Part shown: positions 1-5,037 of the stretch, piece by piece
Numbering within the stretch: the first letter of the stretch is position 1
Layout of the letters: each line of letters begins with the position of its first letter
Origin: CAZDDW01 sp964480695
Lineage (GTDB): Bacteria > Patescibacteriota > Patescibacteriia > UBA9934 > CAZDDW01
Reading direction: 5' to 3'
Length of the DNA: 10,100 nucleotides
NCBI GenBank assembly: GCA_964480695.1
Contig: CAYZPO010000033.1
Location: forward strand, 1 to 10,100
The notes under the pieces: generated by a model
The model's input: the letters and a program-made list of their open reading frames with translations, nothing else
Databases searched by the model: none
Told to the model about the DNA's origin: nothing
Position numbers and translations under genes: made by a program

Positions 1-63
1 ATGAAAGCTAAGAATGTGTTAAAATTCACTGTGAACAAAGCTGCTAAGGACGCTTTGCTCTAG
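1..63 (+). CDS. HU/IHF-family DNA-binding protein, C-terminal end (partial)
   Basis: Only the last 20 residues are in the window, in frame 1 and ending at the TAG at 61-63. The tail (MKAKNVLKF, then VNKAAKDALL) matches the closing strand and helix of HU proteins, which typically end in a pattern like K-x-V-x-F-x-x-G-K-x-L-K-D-A-V. HU is a small dimeric nucleoid protein that bends DNA. The ATG at position 1 is probably an internal methionine and not the start, because the preceding HU fold would lie outside the window. A good terminator follows at once. The assignment rests on a short tail, so any other Lys-rich protein with a similar end remains possible. Confidence 0.6.
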   Translation: MKAKNVLKFTVNKAAKDALL

Positions 64-81
64 GAATTAGAAATTAAAAAG

Positions 82-112
82 ACCGTTGGTTTAAGCGCCT
101 AACGGTTTTTTT
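82..112 (+). terminator. Rho-independent terminator of the HU-like gene
   Basis: The arms ACCGTT (82-87) and AACGGT (101-106) pair, and two further G-C pairs are possible around a bulged T. The stem is followed by seven T (106-112). It lies 18 bases after the stop codon at 63. Confidence 0.8.
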
Positions 113-122
113 ATTTAACAAC

Positions 123-150
123 AAAACCCCTCGATCAAACGAGAGGTTTT
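123..150 (-). terminator. Terminator hairpin downstream of tRNA-Arg, probably bidirectional
   Basis: The arms at 123-133 and 140-150 pair over 11 positions with one C/A mismatch and a six-base loop. Read on the minus strand, the hairpin begins two bases after the tRNA 3' end and closes with GGGGTTTT followed by GTTGTT. On the plus strand it also ends in TTTTATT, so it may back up the HU terminator. Confidence 0.65.
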
Positions 151-152
151 AT

Positions 153-229
153 TGGTACACCCGGCAGGACTCGAACCTGCAACCTTGAGGTTAGAACCCT
201 CCTGCTCTATCCAGTTGAGCTACGGGTGC
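153..229 (-). tRNA. tRNA-Arg (anticodon TCT)
   Basis: Read on the minus strand this folds into a 77-nt cloverleaf. The acceptor arm is GCACCCG/CGGGTGT with a G-U first pair, followed by discriminator A and an encoded CCA. The D arm is GCTC/GAGC with a nine-base loop containing GG. The T arm is GCAGG/CCTGC with loop TTCGAGT. The anticodon loop is GTTCTAA, so the anticodon is TCT, reading AGA and AGG. Two small oddities are a G at position 32, where a pyrimidine is usual, and a G-A mismatch at 27-43 at the top of the anticodon stem. It has its own promoter upstream at 240-268. Confidence 0.95.
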
Positions 230-239
230 ATGGATAATG

Positions 240-268
240 AAGATACCAGTTTTTAACCGTTTTGTCAA
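240..268 (-). promoter_or_regulatory. Promoter of tRNA-Arg, overlapping the xer stop codon
   Basis: On the minus strand TTGACA (263-268) is separated by 17 bases from TATCTT (240-245). The -10 is preceded by TGG, an extended -10. The -35 shares bases with the TGA stop of xer (265-267). Transcription would start near 233, just ahead of the tRNA 5' end at 229. Confidence 0.8.
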
Positions 269-1218
269 TCCTTTTTCCGCCCTTTTCCATGAAACTTTTT
301 GTGAATCGATTTTAACTGTTTGTCAGTGATATGCGTATAAATCTGAGTAGTTGTAATTGAGGCATGTCCAAGTAAATCCTGTACTGCACGTACATCGGCT
401 CCGGCCATAAGCATGTCTGTAGCAAAGGTGTGACGGATAGTGTGCGGAGTGATCCGTTTGGTGATCCCAGCTTCTTTGGCATAGCGCTGAACTAGACGCT
501 CAATTGATCGTGGGGTTATTGGACCAGACCCTTTGCGCCCCTTCTTGGCTCTGTCATGAGACACAAACATGTATGATGAAGTGTCTTGTCGTTTTTCCAA
601 GTATTGCTTAATCCATTTCTTTGCTTCGTCTGACAAAAAGACTACACGAGGTTTGTCGCCTTTACCTCGTACCGTAAACTCATCGCGCTTTAGATTCACC
701 TGCTCGATCTTAAGATTTGATAGCTCAGATACACGCAGTCCAGTTGAGAATAAAGTCTCAATTATTGCTCGATCGCGCAGTTGGACAACAGACCACCCAG
801 ACTTGGTAGTCTGACGTCGATGCTTAGCCATTGGTGCGTTAAGCAAACGCTCTAATTCGTCATCTTCTAAAAATTCTACCGAACGTGTTGGTTGCTTGGC
901 CAGCTCGATCTGCTCTGGAGCCAAACTTTCAATATCGCGCTTAGACAAATATTTCAAAAAAGCACGCAGAGCAATCAGATGATAGTTCTGGGTGTTCTTT
1001 TTTAATGTTTCATTTTCCCGGCCCGGAACTGACCGATTCAACCACAATCGATACTTACGAACTTTCTCTTTGGTGATTTTCTTAGGAGTCGGGTTGTCTG
1101 CCCAATCAGCAAAACGGCGCAAATAAAAATCATAATTACGGATCGTTTTGGACGAACGTCCACGCTCGATCTCTAAATGCTCTAAAAATTCAGTAATAAG
1201 TTTCTTTGTTGTAGCCAT
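265..1218 (-). CDS. xer: Tyrosine recombinase, XerC/XerD type
   Basis: A 317-residue site-specific recombinase, the usual length for Xer proteins that resolve chromosome dimers. Residues 1-100 form the SAM-like core-binding domain (ITEFLEHLEIERG, SSKTIRNY, LRAFLKYL). Residues 113-310 form the catalytic domain, with all expected residues visible: R162 in TGLRVSEL, K186 in RGKGDKPR, H259-x-x-R262 in TPHTIRHTFA, H285 in LLGHAS and the nucleophile Y294 in TQIYTHI. I chose the ATG at 1216-1218 over an upstream in-frame ATG at 1303-1305. The protein then begins like other Xer proteins, the extra 29 residues look non-native (Cys-rich, no homology that I recognise), and a -10 box lies between the two. 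It is probably the housekeeping Xer, although a mobile-element integrase cannot be excluded by sequence alone. Confidence 0.93.
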   Translation of the reverse strand: MATTKKLITEFLEHLEIERGRSSKTIRNYDFYLRRFADWADNPTPKKITKEKVRKYRLWLNRSVPGRENETLKKNTQNYHLIALRAFLKYLSKRDIESLAPEQIELAKQPTRSVEFLEDDELERLLNAPMAKHRRQTTKSGWSVVQLRDRAIIETLFSTGLRVSELSNLKIEQVNLKRDEFTVRGKGDKPRVVFLSDEAKKWIKQYLEKRQDTSSYMFVSHDRAKKGRKGSGPITPRSIERLVQRYAKEAGITKRITPHTIRHTFATDMLMAGADVRAVQDLLGHASITTTQIYTHITDKQLKSIHKKFHGKGRKKD

Positions 1219-1227
1219 GTATCTAAT

Positions 1228-1233
1228 ATTATA
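1228..1233 (-). promoter_or_regulatory. -10 box of xer; apparently leaderless mRNA
   Basis: On the minus strand there is a perfect TATAAT only nine bases before the chosen ATG, so transcription would begin within two or three bases of the start codon. The -35 is weak: TTATGC at 18 bases spacing is the best candidate. No SD sequence can be present in such a transcript. Confidence 0.55.
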
Positions 1234-1272
1234 CGACACAATGACTGATAAGCATAATTTAAGCTCGCAGGG

Positions 1273-1301
1273 TTGACATTTGAGCTTATTTATGATATAT
1301 T
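1273..1301 (+). promoter_or_regulatory. Strong promoter of the first metal-binding secreted protein
   Basis: TTGACA (1273-1278), a 17-base AT-rich spacer, then TATATT (1296-1301) preceded by TGA, giving an extended -10. Predicted start is near 1308, leaving a leader of about 90 nt. The spacer resembles that of the promoter at 8608-8636 (AGCTT followed by a T-rich stretch and ATG). It diverges from the xer promoter. Confidence 0.8.
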
Positions 1302-1315
1302 CCAAGGCTTCATAA

Positions 1316-1340
1316 GCTGCGCTCAGGATAGTCCTGCAGC
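1316..1340 (+). promoter_or_regulatory. Stem-loop at the start of the 1399 gene's leader
   Basis: CAGGA (1324-1328) pairs with TCCTG (1332-1336) across TAG. It is extended by GCTG (1316-1319) with CAGC (1337-1340) around a CGCT bulge. A second small hairpin, CGGA/TCCG (1345-1348 with 1357-1360), follows. The position directly after the predicted transcription start fits a 5' stabilising or regulatory element. The role is inferred. Confidence 0.5.
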
Positions 1341-1398
1341 GTAACGGACCTTCAATTCCGAGAGATAACCGCTACAACCCCAAGGGAGGGATTGCGCG

Positions 1399-2652
1399 AT
1401 GAAAACCTTGACGACGAACCTGATGATCGCCAGCCTGGTGCTGATGATCGCAGCCCCAGCCCTGGGGCAGGACGACCTGGGGCGTCAGCTCACGCCCTGG
1501 AACCAGGACCAGTGCCGGGCTCAGCCTGCCGGCAAGACGGTCTGGGTCGACACCCTGGGACCCGAGCGTTGCGGCGCCTGCGTCTGTGACGACAGTCTGA
1601 TCTACGTGGCCAACATGGGTCCGGGCATGTGTGTCGAGGAAAGCTCGGCCGCCACGCACTTCGGCCTGCTGGGCGATCCGGGTCCGGTCATGACCTACCC
1701 GGCCTGCCCGCCGCCCCCGCCGGAACCGATCGAACCGGAGCCCGTGGTCCCTGTGGCCGTGGAGCTCGCGCCGGTCGAACCTGTCGTGGTCGCCCCGGTC
1801 ACGGAACCAGTGACCGAGGCGGTCGAGGAGATCGGTGAAGGGCCCGCGGATGCGGATGCCCTGGAAGCCGTGGCCGAACTGCCACCGATCCCGGACCTGG
1901 GTCCCCCGGTTCCCAGCATCACCGAACCGGCCACGGAAGTGGTCATCGCCGAGGTCCACAACCACGATTTCGACGGAGACCGATGGTGCGAGCTCGGCTA
2001 CGACACCAACGGAGATCGTTGGTGTAACGACGAGGACGGTGAAGAGGAGGCGCTGTTAGACTTTTTCGAAAGCGATATCAGCGACTGCGACGACTCCAAC
2101 CCCGCCGCCTATCCTGGTGCCACAGAGACCCCAGGCAACGGGATCGACGAGGACTGCCGTGACGGCGACGCCGTGGCCGCAGCCCCAGCCGAAGAGGATA
2201 CGGAAACGATTCCTCTAGCCGAAGCTGCGGACGCTGTCATGGCGCCCGTAGAAGCAGGCGCGGACACCGAGATCGCCGAAGAACCGGTCTGCCCGGAGAA
2301 CATCGGAGCAGCCGTGATCAACCACGACTTCGACGGAGACGGCTACTGCGAGGACGGCAGCCACCCCAACGACTGCGGCATCTGCCAGGACGACATCGAC
2401 GGCGAAGTGGATGACTGCGATGACTCGTCGTCAGCCATCCATCCCGGCGCCACCGACCCCCACCCCGGCGAACTTCCGGACGAGGCCTGCTCGGACGACT
2501 ACTCCTTGTCCGGCCCTCGGCTCGAACTCGACGGCACGCAGACCCTGGTCGATCGACCTGGCGACGAATCCTCGGTCGAGGAGACCGCAGAAGCGGAAGA
2601 GGTCTCCGATTCCACCCCCTCCGACGACCCCTACGCCGGAGAATTCGACTAA
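1399..2652 (+). CDS. Secreted acidic protein with two MopE-type metal-binding motifs
   Basis: A 417-residue protein. Residues 1-23 look like a Sec signal peptide (Lys near the start, hydrophobic LMIASLVLMIAA, then PALG before QDD). Residues 39-103 are Cys-containing (C39, C58, C61, C63, C78, C103). A Pro/Val/Glu-rich linker follows to about 187. Residues 189-253 and 309-364 each carry a MopE-like unit: a DFDGDxxC stretch, then DCDDSNPAAYPGA with GIDEDC, or DCDDSSSAIHPGA with a Cys-containing end. This is the pattern of the Pfam putative metal-binding motif family named after the copper-binding MopE. The Asp spacing would equally suit calcium. Acidic low-complexity sequence links the units and forms the tail. 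I see no membrane anchor or sorting signal. The start has a clear SD, GGGAGGG at 1384-1390, eight bases upstream. GC is far above that of xer, rpsO and pnp, suggesting acquisition. The ligand and role are unknown. Confidence 0.85.
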   Translation: MKTLTTNLMIASLVLMIAAPALGQDDLGRQLTPWNQDQCRAQPAGKTVWVDTLGPERCGACVCDDSLIYVANMGPGMCVEESSAATHFGLLGDPGPVMTYPACPPPPPEPIEPEPVVPVAVELAPVEPVVVAPVTEPVTEAVEEIGEGPADADALEAVAELPPIPDLGPPVPSITEPATEVVIAEVHNHDFDGDRWCELGYDTNGDRWCNDEDGEEEALLDFFESDISDCDDSNPAAYPGATETPGNGIDEDCRDGDAVAAAPAEEDTETIPLAEAADAVMAPVEAGADTEIAEEPVCPENIGAAVINHDFDGDGYCEDGSHPNDCGICQDDIDGEVDDCDDSSSAIHPGATDPHPGELPDEACSDDYSLSGPRLELDGTQTLVDRPGDESSVEETAEAEEVSDSTPSDDPYAGEFD

Positions 2653-2687
2653 CTAGGCCAATCTCTCGGCCAACTCCCCCACGTACT

Positions 2688-2714
2688 CAACGACCATGCT
2701 CTGCATGGTCGTTG
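2688..2714 (+). terminator. Perfect hairpin between the two metal-binding genes
   Basis: CAACGACCATG (2688-2698) pairs perfectly with CATGGTCGTTG (2704-2714), with one more C-G pair closing a three-base loop. No immediate T-run follows, only CTCGTTGTTG, so termination may be inefficient. It lies 36 bases after the stop of the first gene and just before the next promoter. Confidence 0.55.
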
Positions 2715-2721
2715 CTCGTTG

Positions 2722-2750
2722 TTGACACAAGCTTATTTTTTTGCTAAGAA
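2722..2750 (+). promoter_or_regulatory. Promoter of the second metal-binding gene
   Basis: TTGACA (2722-2727), then 17 AT-rich bases, then TAAGAA (2745-2750), a poor -10. The spacer contains AAGCTTATTT, also found in the spacer of the promoter at 1273. A start near 2757 would leave a very short leader that still includes the SD sequence at 2758-2765. Confidence 0.5.
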
Positions 2751-2767
2751 AAGGGCAAGGAGGTGCC

Positions 2768-3931
2768 ATGAAAGCCCTTTGGATCATCTGTGTTTCATTC
2801 ACCCTGTTCTTCTCAACCATGTCCTGGGCTCAAGGCTACGTTGACCTGGACAACGACAGGTACAGCACCCTTTGGGACTGCGACGACAGCAACCCGGAGA
2901 TCAACCCTGGTGTCTGGGAAGTTTGGGAAGACTGCCGCAACAACGTCGACGACGACTGCGATGGCAAGATTGACCTGGACGATCCGGACTGCTGGAAAGA
3001 CAGTGACGGTGACGGCTACAGCGTTCGCTGGGACTGCAACGATCTCAATCCGCTGTACCACCCCAGAGCGGACGAGGACTGCGAGGACGAGATCGACAAC
3101 GACTGCGACAACCGAGTCGATCTCGAAGATCCGGACTGTGCCGAGTTCTTGGACACGGACGGGGATGGCGTACTGGATCCAGACGACATCTGCCCTCGTG
3201 GCCTGACCGAACCAGCCCATCTCGAAGACCATGACGGCTACATGGACAACGATGGTTGCCAGGACCCGGACAACGATGATGATGGGTTCTGGGACGAGGA
3301 TGACGTCTGCCCGGACGAGGCCGAAAACCACAACGGTTTCGAAGATGAAGACGGCTGCGCTGACGAAGTGCCGATCGATCTCAACCTGCTAGTCGAGGCT
3401 GGAATCCCGGCTTCGTTCGAAATCACGGCTGACCTAGGTGCATTCGAAAGCACCATGACCCAGCAGATGGAATTCGGTATAGACGGCTGGCGCATAGGAA
3501 AGGGGCGAGCAAGTGACCAGGTCCTTCTCCTGACCCGAAGTCCGGCTGACGGCGAAATCAGCCTTCGCCTGCGCCGAACCGTCCTGGATGACGAGCCGAC
3601 CGAGCTCGCTGGAGCCGTGCTCGAAGCTCCAGGTCTGCTGCTCGAAGCCGGAGAAACGTACCGTCTCGAGTTCCGTTACCACTGTCCGGCTGACCAGAAA
3701 CTGACAGTGTATCTTCTCAACGAAGATGGCGGCCTGCTCTCTGACGCCTCAGCCAGCCAGGTCCACCTCCGAGGCAAGATCGAATTCACCGAATGGCCAC
3801 ACCACCGCATGCTCCTCACGGTCAGCGAAGACATCCACTTCAATCAGGTGACTTTGCAGATCAGATGGGACGAGGTGAAAGGTGATCTGCACCTGGACGA
3901 CTTTGGTCTTTTCCGCCAACCCACCGAATAG
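2768..3931 (+). CDS. Secreted protein with MopE-type motifs, thrombospondin type 3 repeats and a beta-sandwich-like C-terminus
   Basis: A 387-residue protein. Residues 1-21 are a signal peptide (MKALWIICVSFTLFF, cleavage likely after SWA). Two MopE-like units lie at about 24-75 and 78-124 (DxDNDxYS, WDCDDSNPEINPG, DCRNNVDDDCDG; then DGDGYSVRWDCNDLNP, DCEDEIDNDCDN). Residues 129-198 are thrombospondin type 3 calcium-binding repeats (DTDGDGVLDPDDICP, then DDDGFWDEDDVCPDEAE and NGFEDEDGC). Residues 205-387 lack repeats, are rich in alternating hydrophobic strands and end in DLHLDDFGLF, resembling carbohydrate-binding jelly-roll modules. That last comparison is by eye only. The ATG at 2768 is chosen over an upstream TTG (2741) because AAGGAGGTG lies three bases before it and the signal peptide begins there. 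Hand-counted samples are about 58-60% GC. It is probably an exported, calcium-stabilised surface or matrix protein. Confidence 0.85.
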   Translation: MKALWIICVSFTLFFSTMSWAQGYVDLDNDRYSTLWDCDDSNPEINPGVWEVWEDCRNNVDDDCDGKIDLDDPDCWKDSDGDGYSVRWDCNDLNPLYHPRADEDCEDEIDNDCDNRVDLEDPDCAEFLDTDGDGVLDPDDICPRGLTEPAHLEDHDGYMDNDGCQDPDNDDDGFWDEDDVCPDEAENHNGFEDEDGCADEVPIDLNLLVEAGIPASFEITADLGAFESTMTQQMEFGIDGWRIGKGRASDQVLLLTRSPADGEISLRLRRTVLDDEPTELAGAVLEAPGLLLEAGETYRLEFRYHCPADQKLTVYLLNEDGGLLSDASASQVHLRGKIEFTEWPHHRMLLTVSEDIHFNQVTLQIRWDEVKGDLHLDDFGLFRQPTE

Positions 3932-3954
3932 CTCCACCCTCTCGGAGCCCTCTT

Positions 3955-3980
3955 GACCGAGCCCCTGGCTCGGTCTTCGT
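3955..3980 (+). terminator. Terminator hairpin after the second metal-binding gene
   Basis: GACCGAGCC (3955-3963) pairs perfectly with GGCTCGGTC (3967-3975) across CCT, followed by TTCGT, a poor T-run. It marks the right edge of the GC-rich island, since sequence from about 3980 onward is AT-rich again. Confidence 0.7.
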
Positions 3981-3994
3981 ATTACCAAAATCGC

Positions 3995-4024
3995 TTGACG
4001 TAAACCTAAAAATTATGCTATCTT
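3995..4024 (+). promoter_or_regulatory. Promoter of rpsO
   Basis: TTGACG (3995-4000), 18 bases, then TATCTT (4019-4024) with TG one base upstream (extended -10). Transcription from about 4031 gives a leader of roughly 75 nt before the ATG. Confidence 0.75.
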
Positions 4025-4030
4025 TAGCGA

Positions 4031-4105
4031 GTCTTAATCATAACTGGCGTTATTCTTGGCTCACGGTTTAAGCTCCGTTAGCTCGGATAAGCGCGACGTA
4101 CGCAT
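4031..4105 (+). promoter_or_regulatory. rpsO leader, possible S15 autoregulatory site
   Basis: There is no SD within 15 bases of the ATG. Two short mutually exclusive pairings can be drawn: ACGG with CCGT (4064-4067 and 4075-4078) and TCCG with CGGA (4074-4077 and 4084-4087). In several bacteria S15 represses its own mRNA through a structured leader or pseudoknot. Here that is inference from position and pairing only. Confidence 0.35.
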
Positions 4106-4369
4106 ATGCTTACTGCTAAAAAGAAGCAGAACATCATCAATAAGTTCCGCACTCATGATTCTGATACAGGATCACCTCAGGTGCAGATCGCTATTTTGAC
4201 AGCGGAAATTCAAGAACTAACCAAGCACTTGAAAGAACACAAAAAAGATTTTTCTAGCCGTCGAGGACTGATTAAAAAAGTTTCTGAGCGCCGCCGCTTG
4301 CTTAAATACCTTGAACGCGAGGATGAAAAAGCATGGGCCAAGCTTAAAGAAGCCTTAAAATTAAAATAA
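4106..4369 (+). CDS. rpsO: Small ribosomal subunit protein uS15
   Basis: An 87-residue protein, against 89 in most bacteria. It binds the central domain of 16S rRNA in early 30S assembly. Family hallmarks are visible: THDSDTGSPQVQIAILTAEI at 17-36, the helix LTKHLKEHKKDFSSRRGL at 38-55 with the HKKDF and SRRGL residues that contact rRNA, and RRRLLKYL at 62-69. The promoter and leader lie upstream. The terminator after it overlaps the translation start region of the NYN gene. The order rpsO then pnp is widespread in bacteria, and here an NYN gene stands between them. No SD is visible, so initiation may depend on leader structure. Confidence 0.97.
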   Translation: MLTAKKKQNIINKFRTHDSDTGSPQVQIAILTAEIQELTKHLKEHKKDFSSRRGLIKKVSERRRLLKYLEREDEKAWAKLKEALKLK

Positions 4370-4375
4370 AAATTG

Positions 4376-4397
4376 CCCTGCCGTAAGGCGGGGTTTT
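4376..4397 (+). terminator. rpsO terminator whose 3' arm can serve as SD of the next gene
   Basis: CCCTGCC (4376-4382) pairs with GGCGGGG (4387-4393, one G-U pair) across GTAA and is followed by TTTT. The G-rich 3' arm lies ten bases before the ATG at 4404 and is the only SD-like sequence for that gene. Confidence 0.75.
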
Positions 4398-4403
4398 GTG
4401 CTT

Positions 4404-4958
4404 ATGATCTCAAGACCAGATCAGCGCGTGGCCGTGTTTATCGACACGCAAAACATGTACTATTCAGCTCGTAACGTCTTTAATCGTAAGGTTAGCTTTG
4501 GCAACATTGTTAAAGACGCTGTTGGTGACCGTAAACTGGTTCGTGCCATTGCTTATGTGGTGAGTACCAAAACCGGTGAAGAGGCCCCTTTCTTTGAGGC
4601 TCTTCAAAAACTGGGAATTGAAACCAAGGAAAAAGAGCTGATGACATACGCTTCTGGTCTGAAAAAGGCTGATTGGGACGTGGGGATCGCTGTTGATGCC
4701 ATCCGTATTCTAGACATGGTCGATGTAGTAGTTCTGGTTTCTGGAGACGGTGACTTTATCCCGTTGGTTGAGTACGTAAAAAACCGTGGACGAATTATGG
4801 AAGTGGCTGCTTTTCGTGAAACCACTTCAACTCGCTTAACCGAAGCCGTTGATAAGTACACCAACCTATCAGATAACAAGCGACGTTATTTGATCACAGC
4901 AGCAAAAAACAAAACACAAAAATCAAAAACAAAAAAGCAATCATTAACAACTAAATAA
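4404..4958 (+). CDS. NYN-domain (LabA/DUF88-like) putative ribonuclease
   Basis: A 184-residue protein of the PIN-like NYN superfamily, whose members cleave RNA using a cluster of acidic residues that bind metal. Candidate catalytic residues are D14 in VFIDTQN, D92 and D98 in ADWDVGIAVDA, and D115 and D117 in VSGDGDF. Residues 8-150 cover the fold. Residues 158-184 form a Lys-rich tail (AKNKTQKSKTKK) that may contact RNA. I prefer the ATG at 4404 to the GTG two codons upstream (4398), because that GTG sits right against the terminator T-run. It lies between rpsO and pnp, which suggests a job in RNA turnover or processing. The substrate is unknown. Translation may be affected by the rpsO terminator hairpin, which includes its only SD-like sequence. 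Confidence 0.88.
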   Translation: MISRPDQRVAVFIDTQNMYYSARNVFNRKVSFGNIVKDAVGDRKLVRAIAYVVSTKTGEEAPFFEALQKLGIETKEKELMTYASGLKKADWDVGIAVDAIRILDMVDVVVLVSGDGDFIPLVEYVKNRGRIMEVAAFRETTSTRLTEAVDKYTNLSDNKRRYLITAAKNKTQKSKTKKQSLTTK

Positions 4959-4976
4959 TTAATTCTGGTCGCGCTG

Positions 4977-5021
4977 AGACAGTGAGGTCCTAAGGAATTG
5001 GGATCTTGAGCCTCAGTGTCT
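4977..5021 (+). promoter_or_regulatory. Long stem-loop in the pnp leader
   Basis: AGACAGTGAGG (4977-4987) pairs with CCTCAGTGTCT (5011-5021) except for one G/G mismatch. TCC/GGA (4988-4990 with 4994-4996) can form inside. It ends 16 bases before the pnp ATG. In E. coli a long pnp leader hairpin is cut by RNase III and then used by PNPase to repress its own mRNA. A comparable control here is an inference from position and shape. Confidence 0.6.
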
Positions 5022-5037
5022 GACCTAACACGACACT

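Noticed and set aside
153..1305. Integrative element inserted at tRNA-Arg
   Set aside because: The recombinase lies at the 5' side of the tRNA, whereas such elements usually insert at the 3' end. I see no second copy of the tRNA end in the window, and the protein looks like a housekeeping Xer.
1372..1965. Minus-strand 197-codon frame opposite the first metal-binding gene
   Set aside because: A GC-rich shadow frame rich in Arg, Gly, His and Asp, without signal or family match. The plus-strand frame has an SD, a signal peptide and recognisable motifs.
2813..3331. Minus-strand 172-codon frame opposite the second metal-binding gene
   Set aside because: A Val-rich mirror of GAC/GAT-rich codons, explained by the repeated Asp motifs on the plus strand.
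1310..3980. Direct repeats or insertion-sequence ends bounding the GC-rich island
   Set aside because: The only shared sequence I found is the AGCTTATTT in promoter spacers; no terminal inverted repeats, target duplications or transposase are visible.
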